NCBI GenBank assembly: GCA_900546735.1
Contig: URDW01000012.1
Span: 1-23,371, forward strand
Reading direction: 5' to 3'
From: an uncultured Oscillospiraceae bacterium
GTDB taxonomy: Bacteria; Bacillota; Clostridia; Oscillospirales; Acutalibacteraceae
DNA length: 23,371 bases
Within the stretch, counting starts at the first letter, position 1, and every line of letters begins with the position of its first letter. Shown here in pieces: positions 8,091 through 17,445 of this stretch. The notes below the pieces were generated by a model that was given only the letters and a program-made list of their open reading frames with translations, made no database searches and was not told the origin of the DNA. A program made the translations under genes and the position numbers.

Positions 8091-10244
8091 ATGTATTGGG
8101 TCTTAGACGGCAGTGCGTATCTGGCCGAGATCAAGGAAACGCAAAACAGTTTTGTCTTTTCCAACGGCCTTGTGCGCCGTGAAATTGAAAAAACAACAAG
8201 CAAAACCATTTCTTTTGAAAACTTGCAAAATGGTGTGCAGCTGATCGACACGCCATTTGCCGATTTTGAGATCTCTGTAAACGGCAAAAAGCACAGCGCC
8301 TGTGTTTACAAACTGGTCCATGCCGAGGAAGCGCCCTGTGCCGAGCGCGTGGCCTTTCATAAAACAGATACGATGACAGCAGACGGTGTCTACCCGCCGC
8401 CCGGCAAAGCCCTGCTTTTGCATTATGCGGCAGATGGTTTGCCGGCGGTCGTTGTACGCTATGAGATTTATGACGGCATGCCCGTTATGATGAAATGCCT
8501 GACTGTGCAAAACAGCGGCAAAGAAACCATAACGGTCGATAACATCGCTGTGGATGTTATGAAGATCACCAATAACCGTGACACCCTGTTTGTGGACAGC
8601 GACTATGACTCCACAACGGATTTTCTTGGACTGGATCTGGAAAAATATGCCAAGCATTATGCGCGCTATCACTATGACACGCTGGAAGTCGCGCCCCTGC
8701 AGCGTATGAACGTAAAGCTTGCGCCGGCAGAAACGCTGGATTCGATCGTCTCCTTTGAACTTCTGTTTGGTGCGGAATATTACGAGCAGCGCCTGATCGA
8801 GGTCAAGGAAATGTACCGCCGCATTGCGCCGTGGTGCACCGATAACGTATCGTTCTTCCATCTCATTTCCAATTCGCCGCGCACGATCCGCAAGGTGGTC
8901 GACCAGTGCCACGAGCTCGGTATTGAAATGATCATTCAGTCTTTCGGCTCGGGCGTAAACATGGAAAGCGGCAACGAACGTTATTTGGCGCGCATCAAAA
9001 AGGCGTATGATTACGGCCACAGCAAGGGCATCCGTATGGGCGCGTATACGCTGGCCTATGTAAAGAACTACCGCCCGGTTCGGGGCGATGAGGCGCTGAA
9101 CCACGACGGCAGCCACATCTGCCGCTGTCTGGCTACAGACTGGTCAAAGCAGTATATGAAAAATGTGCTGCGTTTTATTGACCGTACCGGCGCGGACGCG
9201 GTGGAGATCGACGGGCCTTACGGCATGCTGATGTGCTCCGGCGGCAAAACGCATAACCACGACGATTTTACCGATTCACAGTATAAGCAGTGGAAAGCGT
9301 CGGTCGTGGACTGGTACCGCGAAATCAAAAAGCGCGGGGTGTACATTAATGCGCCGGACTGGCACTATTTAAACGGCACCAACCGCAGCGGTGTAGGGTA
9401 TGAGGAGATCGCTTTTTCCGAGCACCGCTGTGAGCAGCTTGTGACTTCGCGTATTTACTACTATAAAGGCACATTCTCTAAAAACCCGTCCCAGGGCTGG
9501 GGCTTTTTGCCGCTCAACGTTTACCACGGCGGCGGCAAGGACGCACAGTTTTTCCCGACTGCGCAGAATGCGTTTGAATTCGACTGGGCTATGGCGCAGA
9601 TCGTTGCCAGCGGCGTCTGGCCCACGATCCGCGGCAAAAAAGCGTATGATTCAGAAAAAGGCAAGCAGATTTTTGCCAAGTGGACGTCGCTTTATAAAAA
9701 GTACCGAAAAGTGCTCAACGGCATCACGGTGCATTTTATGCCGCCGCGCATCGACACTTCAAATCCGTCCAGAACCACTTGTATGGACGCCATCATGAAC
9801 CAGCTGCCTTACGGCGATGTACGCGGCTTTGTCATGTTCTTCAACCAGACAGATCGCGCGCTTACGCAAGAGGTCACGCTCCCGGTCTACTACACCGGTC
9901 TTTCTGATTTGGATATGCCGCCGACGCCGTTTGAAAACACCAAAAACAGCGATGTGCAGTATCCGCTCTACGGCGAAGAGATCGCGCCGCTCGTCATTCG
10001 TGCGCGCGACGGTTCGGCACGCACCTATATCACCGACGAAAAAGTGAGCGACAAACCGATCCCGCCGCTGGCGCAGGGCGTGCCGACGCAAAAGACGGTC
10101 GTTATTTCGGAAAACGACCAAAAACCTGCAACTTATACCATCGATTCTAACGCAAACGTACATATGCAGCTGACCATTCCGGCCATGTCCTACAAGTGGT
10201 ACGTTCTGCATGCGCCGGAAAAGGAGAATGAAAATCATGCATAA
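8091..10244 (+). CDS. Putative TIM-barrel alpha-glycosidase, family not recognised
   Basis: I cannot assign this 717-residue protein to a named family. Its layout resembles clan GH-D/GH31-like alpha-glycosidases: an N-terminal beta-sandwich (about 1-235), a probable TIM barrel (about 245-540) and a C-terminal beta domain (about 565-715). The barrel begins near APWCTDN, has a strand with GIRMGAYT, and shows GADAVEIDGPYG, where the Asp (376 counted from the ATG at 8085) sits like the nucleophile at the end of strand 4 in GH36/GH27/GH97 (LKxD, VKxD). A second candidate acid is in the INAPDWHYLNG or EIAFSEHRCE stretches. No signal peptide, so cytoplasmic. It starts 7-13 bp after GH2 and overlaps the next gene by 8 bp, which implies linked function. 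It could release alpha-galactose or alpha-xylose, but the activity is unknown. Confidence 0.6.
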   Translation: MYWVLDGSAYLAEIKETQNSFVFSNGLVRREIEKTTSKTISFENLQNGVQLIDTPFADFEISVNGKKHSACVYKLVHAEEAPCAERVAFHKTDTMTADGVYPPPGKALLLHYAADGLPAVVVRYEIYDGMPVMMKCLTVQNSGKETITVDNIAVDVMKITNNRDTLFVDSDYDSTTDFLGLDLEKYAKHYARYHYDTLEVAPLQRMNVKLAPAETLDSIVSFELLFGAEYYEQRLIEVKEMYRRIAPWCTDNVSFFHLISNSPRTIRKVVDQCHELGIEMIIQSFGSGVNMESGNERYLARIKKAYDYGHSKGIRMGAYTLAYVKNYRPVRGDEALNHDGSHICRCLATDWSKQYMKNVLRFIDRTGADAVEIDGPYGMLMCSGGKTHNHDDFTDSQYKQWKASVVDWYREIKKRGVYINAPDWHYLNGTNRSGVGYEEIAFSEHRCEQLVTSRIYYYKGTFSKNPSQGWGFLPLNVYHGGGKDAQFFPTAQNAFEFDWAMAQIVASGVWPTIRGKKAYDSEKGKQIFAKWTSLYKKYRKVLNGITVHFMPPRIDTSNPSRTTCMDAIMNQLPYGDVRGFVMFFNQTDRALTQEVTLPVYYTGLSDLDMPPTPFENTKNSDVQYPLYGEEIAPLVIRARDGSARTYITDEKVSDKPIPPLAQGVPTQKTVVISENDQKPATYTIDSNANVHMQLTIPAMSYKWYVLHAPEKENENHA
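10221..10226 (+). promoter_or_regulatory. Ribosome binding site inside the preceding gene
   Basis: AAGGAG lies within the last codons of the upstream gene. The in-frame ATGs at 10210 and 10228 are upstream of it or one base away, while the ATG at 10237 is 10 bases downstream. This site therefore fixes the start of the GH109-like gene at 10237 and suggests translational coupling, because the upstream stop codon (10242-10244) is 8 bp past that start. Confidence 0.75.
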
Positions 10245-11478
10245 AACAGTTCGTGTAGCTATGATCGGCATGGGCGAACGCGGCAAACAGCTCATGGATC
10301 CCTTGCTGAAAATGAAGGATGTACAGGTGGTGGCAGTCTGCGATGCTTACGAAGACCGCACCGCAGCGGCCGCAGAGACGGTCAAAAAAGAATGCGGCAG
10401 CGCACCGTTTATGTCACAGGACTATAAAGAAGTGCTTTCGCACGGTGACGTGGACGTGGCGGTGATCTCCACTTCTTGGCAGTATCACATTGCGATCGCC
10501 ATCGAAGCCATGAAACAGGGCGTTTTTGCAGCCATGGAGGTCGGCGGCACATATGACCTGCAGGAATGTTATGATCTGGTACAGGCGTATGAAGAGACGA
10601 AAACACCGTTTTTCTTTTTGGAAAACTGCTGCTACGGTCACCGCGAACTTATGTGTCTCAATATGGCACGCGCCGGTGCGTTTGGTGAGCTCGTGCACTG
10701 CGACGGCGCTTATAAGCACGATCTGCGCAAGGAAGTCTCCTACGGCAAAGAAAACCGGCATTACCGTCTGCCGCATTACATACACCATAACTGCGAAAAT
10801 TATCCCACGCACGACCTGGGGCCGATCGCCAAGATCCTCGGCATCAACCGCGGCAACCGCATGCTGCGGCTGGTAAGCGTTGCAAGCAAGGCGCGCGGCC
10901 TGGCGCAGTATATACGCGACCACAAGCCGGACGATGCCGAGCTTTTGAACACAGAGTTTCGTCAGGGCGATATTGTGACGACTGTGATCACCTGTGAAAA
11001 CGGCGAGACGATCACGTTAACGCTCGACACCACGCTGCCGCGTATTTACAGCCGTAATTTTACGGTGCACGGCACAAAGGGCATGTACCAGGAGGACGGC
11101 GACTATGTATTTCTGGAAAAAGACCTTAAAGTCGATATTGCCGAAATCGATACCGATCCGCAGAAAATCTGGAAAAATGCCGACGAATATGCCAAGGTCT
11201 ATGACAACGACCTTTGGAAGCATAAATCTGCCGGCATGATCGCAAGCGGTCACGGCGGTATGGATTATTTGGTGCTGCGCGCTATGCTCAGCGCGGCAAG
11301 GGGCGAAAGCTACCCGGCGATCGACGTGTATGACGCCGCTTCGTGGATGTGCATCACAGCTTTGTCTGAACAGTCCATTGCAAGCGGGAACATGCCGGTG
11401 GAGATCCCCGACTTTACAAACGGTAAATATAAGAACAGGACAGAAAAGTCTACCGGGAAATATGCGCTGGATTTTTAA
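10237..11478 (+). CDS. Gfo/Idh/MocA-fold protein, GH109-like glycosidase
   Basis: A 413-residue protein with an N-terminal Rossmann fold (MIGMGERGKQ, a GxGxxG motif at residues 11-16) and an alpha/beta C-terminal domain. Beyond the general oxidoreductase fold it carries GH109 hallmarks: the ENCCYGHRELMCLNMARAGAFGELVHCDGAYKHDLR region (written here by its ends: ENCCYGHREL to GAYKHDLR, residues 129-163) and the NYPTHDLGPIAKILGINRGNR motif near 188-208. The Tyr189 and His192 of YPTH correspond, as I recall, to the active-site Tyr and His of characterised GH109 alpha-N-acetylgalactosaminidase. GH109 enzymes hydrolyse by transient NAD-dependent oxidation at C3. No signal peptide is seen here, whereas many GH109 proteins are exported. 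It could instead be a plain sugar dehydrogenase. Its overlap with the unassigned glycosidase gene suggests a shared substrate. Confidence 0.75.
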   Translation: MHKTVRVAMIGMGERGKQLMDPLLKMKDVQVVAVCDAYEDRTAAAAETVKKECGSAPFMSQDYKEVLSHGDVDVAVISTSWQYHIAIAIEAMKQGVFAAMEVGGTYDLQECYDLVQAYEETKTPFFFLENCCYGHRELMCLNMARAGAFGELVHCDGAYKHDLRKEVSYGKENRHYRLPHYIHHNCENYPTHDLGPIAKILGINRGNRMLRLVSVASKARGLAQYIRDHKPDDAELLNTEFRQGDIVTTVITCENGETITLTLDTTLPRIYSRNFTVHGTKGMYQEDGDYVFLEKDLKVDIAEIDTDPQKIWKNADEYAKVYDNDLWKHKSAGMIASGHGGMDYLVLRAMLSAARGESYPAIDVYDAASWMCITALSEQSIASGNMPVEIPDFTNGKYKNRTEKSTGKYALDF

Positions 11479-11510
11479 TAAAAATCTGTACAGACACATG
11501 AGGTGCGCTT

Positions 11511-13892
11511 ATGAAACTCTATTATGACAAACCCGTCAGTCAGATCAAAATGTCCAAAACGGCAGGCTACACAGGCCCGGATATCGTCTGGGAACAGTCT
11601 GCGCTTCCTTTGGGCAACGGCAGCATCGGGCTCAGCGTATACGGAGAAGCGGACTGTGAAAAAATCGTTTTAAACCACAAAACTTTGTGGACCGGCGGCC
11701 CGTCTGTGCTGCGTCCGCATTATCGCGGCGGCAATATCACAAAACCCGACATAAGCGGTAAAATGCCCAGTGATTATTTGAAAGAAGTACAGGCGCTTTT
11801 TCAGCAGGGCGAAGAGCAAAAAGCCGAAAAGCTTTGCAATAGGCTGGTCGGCAAAAAGGCCGGCTACGGCGCATACCAGTGCTGGGGCGAGCTGGAGATC
11901 GCATACCCCGGTCTGGAAAACGCACCGGGGCAATATCTGCGCGAGCTGGATCTGGACACGGCGACCTGCCGCGTTTCGTATGCCGCAAAAGATAAAAATC
12001 AAAATTTGTGCCATGATGTGCGGCAGTATTTTGTTTCCCATGCCGACGGTGTGGCTGTTTTACATACCAAACGGCAGGAGGGCGATCTTTGCTGCACCAT
12101 TCGTTTAAAGCCAAGCCATCTTGGTCGGGTGCGTGCAGCGAAGTCAGGACTGCTTCATTGCGGCCGGCTTTTGGATAACGGCCTGAAGTACTGTGCATAT
12201 CTTGCCGTGCAAACAGACGGTAAAACGCATGCGGCCGGTGCGCACTTTTCGGTGAGCGGCGCAACGTATTGCACGCTGTATTTGGGTATGGATACGGATT
12301 ATTCGGATAACTACCCGGTTTACCGTACCGGCGAGAGTCTGCAAGATCTGCGTGCGCGCGTTACAGATCAAGTGGACAGGGCTGTGCAGCTTGGCATCGA
12401 GCGGCTTTATGCACGCCATCTGGCAGATTACCGCAATCTGTACAGCCGCGTTGACCTTGACCTTGAAAGCAGTGCAGATTTACCGCCCACAGACCGGCTG
12501 GTGCGCACCTATTCAAGTGCAGATACGCCGGAAAGCGACAAGCGCGGCTGTGAAACGCTTTTGTATCAGTTTGGCCGCTATCTGACCATCGCCTCCTCGC
12601 GCGAAAACGATTTGCTGCCGTCCAATCTGCAGGGCATCTGGAACGTTTCCAACACTCCGCCGTGGAGCAGTGACTTTCATCTAAACGTAAACCTGCAAAT
12701 GAACTACTGGCCGGTGTATACATCCAATTTGGCAGAGTGCGCCGCGCCCCTTGTTCGGTATATCAACAAGCTGCGCGAACCCGGCCGTGTGACGGCGCTG
12801 GCCTATACGGGAAAAGACTGCACCAAAAACGGCAAAGAGGGCTTTTTGTTCCATACTCAGAATACACCTTTTGGCTGGACCTGTCCGGGCTGGGCGTTTA
12901 GCTGGGGCTGGTCCCCGGCAGCGGTCCCATGGATTCTGCACGATGTGTTCGGCGCTTATGAATATACGAACGACCTCTCTCTTTTGGCGCAAACGATTTA
13001 TCCGATGCTGAAAGAGACGGCATCCTATTTCTCGCGTATGCTGATCGAACATAATGGCCGTCTGGTCACAGCGCCGTGCTTTTCGCCGGAACACGGTCCG
13101 CGCACCATGGGCAACACCTATGAGCAGTCCCTTTTGGCGCAGCTCTATTTGGATGCCATCAAAGCGGCGAAGGCGCTGCAAGTAGATGCCGACTGTGTAA
13201 AAATGTGGGAAAAGACCTTGTCGCGTCTGCGGCCGATCGAAATCGGCGAAAGCGGCCAGATCAAAGAGTGGTACCACGAAAAGGCGCTAGGCGAGATCGG
13301 AGAAAAGGGACACCGGCATTTGTCCCATCTGCTGGGACTTTATCCGTGCAGTGTCATCGACAAGCGCAAAAACCCCGAGTACTTACGGGCTGCGGTCGTT
13401 TCTCTGAACGACCGGGGCGACAAAAGCACCGGTTGGGGCACCTGTATGCGTATTGCTGAATGGGCGCACACCGGCGACGGCAACCGTGCGCATCGGCTGA
13501 TCCAAAACCTAATTTCCAACTGCATCTATATCAACTTGTTTGACACGCATCCGCCGTTTCAGATAGACGGCAACTTCGGGTACACCGCCTGTGTAAACGA
13601 AATGCTGCTGCAAAGCGGCCTGGACGTTTTGGAGATCCTGCCTGCGCTGCCGGACGCCTGGAAAAATGGCTTTGTTCGCGGGCTTAAGGCAAAAGGCAAT
13701 TTTACGGTAGATATTTTATGGGAAAACGGCCGGCTTGAAAAGGCAACGGTCACATCGCACAGCGGCGGTTTGTGTGCGCTGTGCAGTCCGCAAGGCCGGC
13801 TGACCTGTAAAGCGCCGCACAGTTACAACGAATTCGGCGACTTGCTTGTACAGACGCAAAAAGAAGAAGTACTTACCGTACAGCTTCTGTAG
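11511..13892 (+). CDS. Alpha-L-fucosidase / alpha-L-galactosidase, GH95
   Basis: A 793-residue GH95 inverting glycosidase. The N-terminal beta domain starts with the family motif ALPLGNGSIG (31-40), then NHKTLWTGGP. The (alpha/alpha)6 barrel follows. Residues matching the catalytic set described for the Bifidobacterium bifidum AfcA domain are all present: Asn392 and Asn394 in HLNVNLQMNYW, Glu527 in CFSPEHGPR and Asp686 in PFQIDGNFG. GH95 members cleave alpha-1,2-fucose on galactose, or alpha-L-galactose in some plant-glycan enzymes, and I cannot separate these from sequence alone. There is no signal peptide, so it works on imported oligosaccharides. Length is normal for the family (about 750-800 for the catalytic unit). 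A TGAGGTG at 11499-11505 precedes the ATG. The gap from the GH109-like gene is 32 bp. Confidence 0.93.
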   Translation: MKLYYDKPVSQIKMSKTAGYTGPDIVWEQSALPLGNGSIGLSVYGEADCEKIVLNHKTLWTGGPSVLRPHYRGGNITKPDISGKMPSDYLKEVQALFQQGEEQKAEKLCNRLVGKKAGYGAYQCWGELEIAYPGLENAPGQYLRELDLDTATCRVSYAAKDKNQNLCHDVRQYFVSHADGVAVLHTKRQEGDLCCTIRLKPSHLGRVRAAKSGLLHCGRLLDNGLKYCAYLAVQTDGKTHAAGAHFSVSGATYCTLYLGMDTDYSDNYPVYRTGESLQDLRARVTDQVDRAVQLGIERLYARHLADYRNLYSRVDLDLESSADLPPTDRLVRTYSSADTPESDKRGCETLLYQFGRYLTIASSRENDLLPSNLQGIWNVSNTPPWSSDFHLNVNLQMNYWPVYTSNLAECAAPLVRYINKLREPGRVTALAYTGKDCTKNGKEGFLFHTQNTPFGWTCPGWAFSWGWSPAAVPWILHDVFGAYEYTNDLSLLAQTIYPMLKETASYFSRMLIEHNGRLVTAPCFSPEHGPRTMGNTYEQSLLAQLYLDAIKAAKALQVDADCVKMWEKTLSRLRPIEIGESGQIKEWYHEKALGEIGEKGHRHLSHLLGLYPCSVIDKRKNPEYLRAAVVSLNDRGDKSTGWGTCMRIAEWAHTGDGNRAHRLIQNLISNCIYINLFDTHPPFQIDGNFGYTACVNEMLLQSGLDVLEILPALPDAWKNGFVRGLKAKGNFTVDILWENGRLEKATVTSHSGGLCALCSPQGRLTCKAPHSYNEFGDLLVQTQKEEVLTVQLL

Positions 13893-13926
13893 TTTGACTT
13901 TCGTGTAAAAATAGGAGGCATTTGCT

Positions 13927-16065
13927 ATGCGTGCTATGAAAAAAATCATCTGTTTGCTGTTGTCCGCCCTGCTGGGAGGCGCTTTTGTATCGTGCGCTTC
14001 GCAAAAGACGATGGCAGACAAGCAGCCTGCGCCGGTCAATCTCGCTGTGGCAGAACAGCGCGAAAGAAAGCAAAAAAACGGTGATATTTACGTTTCGCCG
14101 TCCGGCAGTGACAGCAACCCCGGCACAAAGGAGCAACCGGTGCAAACGCCGCAGCGCGCCGTGGAACTGGCGCGTGCGCTCGATCAGGCCGAAAAGGTGA
14201 TTTATCTGGCGGACGGAGAATATTCCATTACGTCCCTGACTTTGACGGCTGAAGACAGCGGTATTACGTTTTTTGCTGAAAACAGCGCGGTCTTTAACGG
14301 TGGCTTAACGCTAGACCCGGCGGATTTTGAGGATTATCAGGGCGATATCAAGGTGCTCGATCTTTCCAAATACGGTGTAACGGCTGATCAGATCGGGCAG
14401 GTGCGTGCTTTTGGTCAGTATAACCAGGCCGAAAAATACGATGCCGCGGGCAGCCTTTACTGTGAACTCTTCTGCGACAATGTGCGCATGACGCTGGCAC
14501 GTTATCCGAATACCGGCGAGTACCTGTATACCGGCAAGATCCTGGATAACGGCGACTCCAAAGAGGTCTATACAGACAAGGGGACCGAGACCAATCCCGA
14601 CTGGGAAACGATGAAAAATCCGCGCGGCGGCACGTTTGAGGCGGACAAAGCCGTAACTGACCGCGTTAAATCCTGGACGAACAGCGACGATATTTGGATG
14701 TTCGGCTATTTTCAGTATGACTGGGCAGATTCTACAACGCCCTTAAAGGAAGTCGGCGACGGCACGGTGACCACCGAATATGCCAGCGTTTACGGCTTTA
14801 AAGAGGGCATGCCTTATTACTTTTTTAACGTGTTTGAAGAACTGGATGCACAAAACGAATGGTATATTGATAAAAACGAGCTGAAACTCTATTTCATTCC
14901 GCCGGCAGATTTTCAAAACAAATCCCTGGAAATCTCTTTGGCCGTCAGTGACCTGATCACCCTGCAGAACGCGCAGAACATCACGTTTGACGGCATCACC
15001 TTTACCGGCACGCGCGCAAGTGCGATTTGCGGTACGGGCAGCGATATCACCATTCAAAACTGCACGGTCAAAAATGTGGGCGAAAACGCCATAGAGCTTA
15101 CCGGCGAGCGTATTCTTGTGGAAAACAACGAGGTCACAGCCACCGGCAAAGCAGGCGTCCTCCTTACCGGCGGCGACCGTGAAACGCTTACCTCCAGTGA
15201 AAATGTTGTGACCAACAACCTTATTCACGACTGGTCGCAGGTCTACAGAACGTATCAGGCTGCGGTAAGCCTCAACGGTGTGGGCGCGGTGTGCAGTCAT
15301 AATGAGATCTACAACTCTCCGCACGAAGCGGTAACATACAGCGGCAACAACCACGTTATTGAGTATAACGTGATCCACGACGTGGTGCAGGAATCTTCCG
15401 ACGCCGGTGCCATTTACGCAGGGCGCAGCTGGAGCTATTACGGTAACGTGATACGGTATAACTGCATTTATAATATTGGCTCCGGCACGTTTGCGCCCAG
15501 CGGCATTTATTTTGACGATGCGCTCTCCGGCCAGCAGGCTTACGGCAATCTGCTTGTCAATATCCCCGGCAGCGCGTTTCTGCTCGGCGGCGGCCGTGAC
15601 CTGAAGATTGAAAACAATTTGATCGTGAATGCCGCCACACCGATCGCTTACGATGACCGGGCTATGATCGACAGCTCGTCAAGCAGCTGGTTCCGGCACA
15701 GCCAAACGCCCGGCGAGGGGCTTTGGGCAACGCTGAGTGAGGTAGATATTCATTCGAAAGCGTGGCAGGATGCATTCCCGCAGCTTGCGGAACTATCTGA
15801 TGATTTTGAAAATACGGACGACCCGCTGTTTGCCGCAAATCCTGCAAACAGCAGTGTGAAACACAACGTTGTCGTCAACGAGAAAAAGGAGATCGGCGAC
15901 ATTTCAAAAGGGGCAGAAAAGTACAGCGACATTTCTGAAAATACATTGTACAAATTGAGCGATTCCCCGTTTGCTGCGGATGGCGACTACACGCTCGCAC
16001 AGGCGCCGGACGGGTTTGAACAGCTCCCGTTTTCGCAAATGGGCCGAACATATACCAACAGCTGA
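13927..16065 (+). CDS. GH141-like right-handed beta-helix lipoprotein
   Basis: A 712-residue exported protein. The signal peptide ends in FVSC and Cys23 is the likely lipidation site. From residue 53 it has the DIYVSPSGSDSNPGTKEQP motif of the DUF1565/GH141 type, and residues about 345-575 form a right-handed parallel beta-helix rich in N and I/V rungs. The order of motifs (LTGGDRETL, SLNGVGAVCSHNEIYNSPHEA, NHVIEYNVIHDV, SDAGAIYAGR at 491-500, SGIYFDDA at 525-532) fits GH141, whose known members are an alpha-L-fucosidase and a xylanase. Asp492 and Asp530 or 531 are candidate catalytic acids. It would act at the cell surface, before import. Perfect AGGAGG at 13913-13918 selects this ATG. A general pectate-lyase-like fold is certain; the exact family is not. 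Confidence 0.75.
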   Translation: MRAMKKIICLLLSALLGGAFVSCASQKTMADKQPAPVNLAVAEQRERKQKNGDIYVSPSGSDSNPGTKEQPVQTPQRAVELARALDQAEKVIYLADGEYSITSLTLTAEDSGITFFAENSAVFNGGLTLDPADFEDYQGDIKVLDLSKYGVTADQIGQVRAFGQYNQAEKYDAAGSLYCELFCDNVRMTLARYPNTGEYLYTGKILDNGDSKEVYTDKGTETNPDWETMKNPRGGTFEADKAVTDRVKSWTNSDDIWMFGYFQYDWADSTTPLKEVGDGTVTTEYASVYGFKEGMPYYFFNVFEELDAQNEWYIDKNELKLYFIPPADFQNKSLEISLAVSDLITLQNAQNITFDGITFTGTRASAICGTGSDITIQNCTVKNVGENAIELTGERILVENNEVTATGKAGVLLTGGDRETLTSSENVVTNNLIHDWSQVYRTYQAAVSLNGVGAVCSHNEIYNSPHEAVTYSGNNHVIEYNVIHDVVQESSDAGAIYAGRSWSYYGNVIRYNCIYNIGSGTFAPSGIYFDDALSGQQAYGNLLVNIPGSAFLLGGGRDLKIENNLIVNAATPIAYDDRAMIDSSSSSWFRHSQTPGEGLWATLSEVDIHSKAWQDAFPQLAELSDDFENTDDPLFAANPANSSVKHNVVVNEKKEIGDISKGAEKYSDISENTLYKLSDSPFAADGDYTLAQAPDGFEQLPFSQMGRTYTNS

Positions 16066-16117
16066 TTGAAAGGGCAGCCGGTATCTGCTGCTTTGAACAC
16101 AAAATTGGGAGGAAGAC

Positions 16118-17434
16118 ATGGACGAAAAAATTGTGATTCCAAAAATTCGATTTGAAGGCGCAGAAAGTAAAAATGCGCTTGCCTTTCATTATTATGATGC
16201 CAATCGGGTGATTTTAGGCAAACCCATGAAAGACCATTTAAAGTTCGCCATGTCCTGGTGGCACACGCTTTGCGCCGGCGGTACAGACATGTTTGGCCGC
16301 GATACTTTTGACAAATCCTTTGGCGCTGCGCCGGGTACAATGGAACACGCGAAGGCAAAGGTGGACTTTGGATTTGCGTTTATGGAAAACCTGGGCATTC
16401 CGTATTTTTGTTTTCATGATGTGGATCTGGTGCCTGAGGCGGATGACATCAACGTCACGAACGCCCGGCTTGATGAAATTGCAGACTATATTTTGGAAAA
16501 AATGCAGCAAACCGGCATCCGCTGCCTGTGGGGCACGGCGAACATGTTTTCCAATCCGCGCTATATGAACGGTGCGGGCAGTACGAATTCGGCCGAGGTT
16601 TATGCTTTTGCCGCCGCGCAAATCAAAAAGGCGCTCGATCTGACCGTGAAATTCGGCGGCAAGGGTTATGTGTTTTGGGGCGGCCGTGAGGGCTATGAAA
16701 CGCTTCTTAATACCGATGTGAAATTTGAGTTGGAAAATATTGCACGCTTAATGCATATGGCTGTAGACTACGGCCGCAGCATCGGCTTTACCGGCGACTT
16801 TTATATTGAGCCTAAGCCGAAAGAGCCAATGAAGCACCAGTACGATTTTGATGTGGCCACGGCCATTGGCTTTTTGCGTCAGTATGCTCTGGACAAAGAT
16901 TTCAAAATGAATATCGAGGCAAACCACGCGACCCTGGCCGGGCACACGTTCCAGCACGAGCTTCGCATGGCCGCCATTAACGATATGCTGGGCAGTATCG
17001 ACGCCAACCAGGGCGACCTGCTCCTCGGCTGGGATACAGACGAATTTCCGTGCAATGTATATGACGCTACGATGTGCATGTATGAGGTGCTCCGGGCGGG
17101 CGGCCTTGTGCACGGCGGCCTGAATTTTGACGCCAAGTCCAGACGCCCCAGCAATACGGTTGAGGATCTGGTGCAAAGCTACATTTTGGGCATGGATACG
17201 TTTGCGCTTGGTCTTATCAAGGCGGCCGAGCTTATGGAAGACGGCCGGATCGATGCATTTGTGCACGAGCGGTATGCCAGTTTCCAAAGCGGCATCGGCG
17301 CCAAAATCGTCAGCGGCAGCACAACGCTTCAGGAACTGAGCGACTACGCCTGTGCAAAAAAGCAGGCGGAGTCACCTGCTTCGGGTAAGCAGGAATACCT
17401 GCAAGCCGTTGTCAATTCCATGTTATTTCGGTAA
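16118..17434 (+). CDS. xylA: Xylose isomerase
   Basis: A 438-residue xylose isomerase of the longer class II type. It converts D-xylose to D-xylulose in the cytoplasm. All expected residues are visible: catalytic His100 and Asp103 in CFHDVDLVP, the [13 protein letters not shown] stretch (184-196), and metal ligands Glu231 with Lys233 ([14 protein letters not shown]), Glu267 and His270 ([17 protein letters not shown]), Asp295 (GSIDANQGD), Asp306 and Asp308 (GWDTDEFP) and Asp338 ([11 protein letters not shown]). The numbering is within one or two of clostridial enzymes. A GGGAGGA sequence precedes the ATG. It follows the beta-helix gene by 52 bp, the longest gap in the operon. Placement after the glycosidases indicates that xylose is a main product of the pathway. 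Confidence 0.98.
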   Translation: MDEKIVIPKIRFEGAESKNALAFHYYDANRVILGKPMKDHLKFAMSWWHTLCAGGTDMFGRDTFDKSFGAAPGTMEHAKAKVDFGFAFMENLGIPYFCFHDVDLVPEADDINVTNARLDEIADYILEKMQQTGIRCLWGTANMFSNPRYMNGAGSTNSAEVYAFAAAQIKKALDLTVKFGGKGYVFWGGREGYETLLNTDVKFELENIARLMHMAVDYGRSIGFTGDFYIEPKPKEPMKHQYDFDVATAIGFLRQYALDKDFKMNIEANHATLAGHTFQHELRMAAINDMLGSIDANQGDLLLGWDTDEFPCNVYDATMCMYEVLRAGGLVHGGLNFDAKSRRPSNTVEDLVQSYILGMDTFALGLIKAAELMEDGRIDAFVHERYASFQSGIGAKIVSGSTTLQELSDYACAKKQAESPASGKQEYLQAVVNSMLFR

Positions 17435-17445
17435 AGGGTAAAAAA

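Noticed and set aside
8103..9116. Long antisense open frame (337 codons) on the minus strand
   Set aside because: It lies wholly inside the unassigned glycosidase gene, has no ribosome site or family features, and is rich in the H, R and A residues typical of antisense shadows of this codon usage.
16071..16090. Hairpin GCAGC/GCTGC before xylA
   Set aside because: Five base pairs with no T tract and no adjacent -35/-10 pair, so I do not call a terminator, promoter or riboswitch there.
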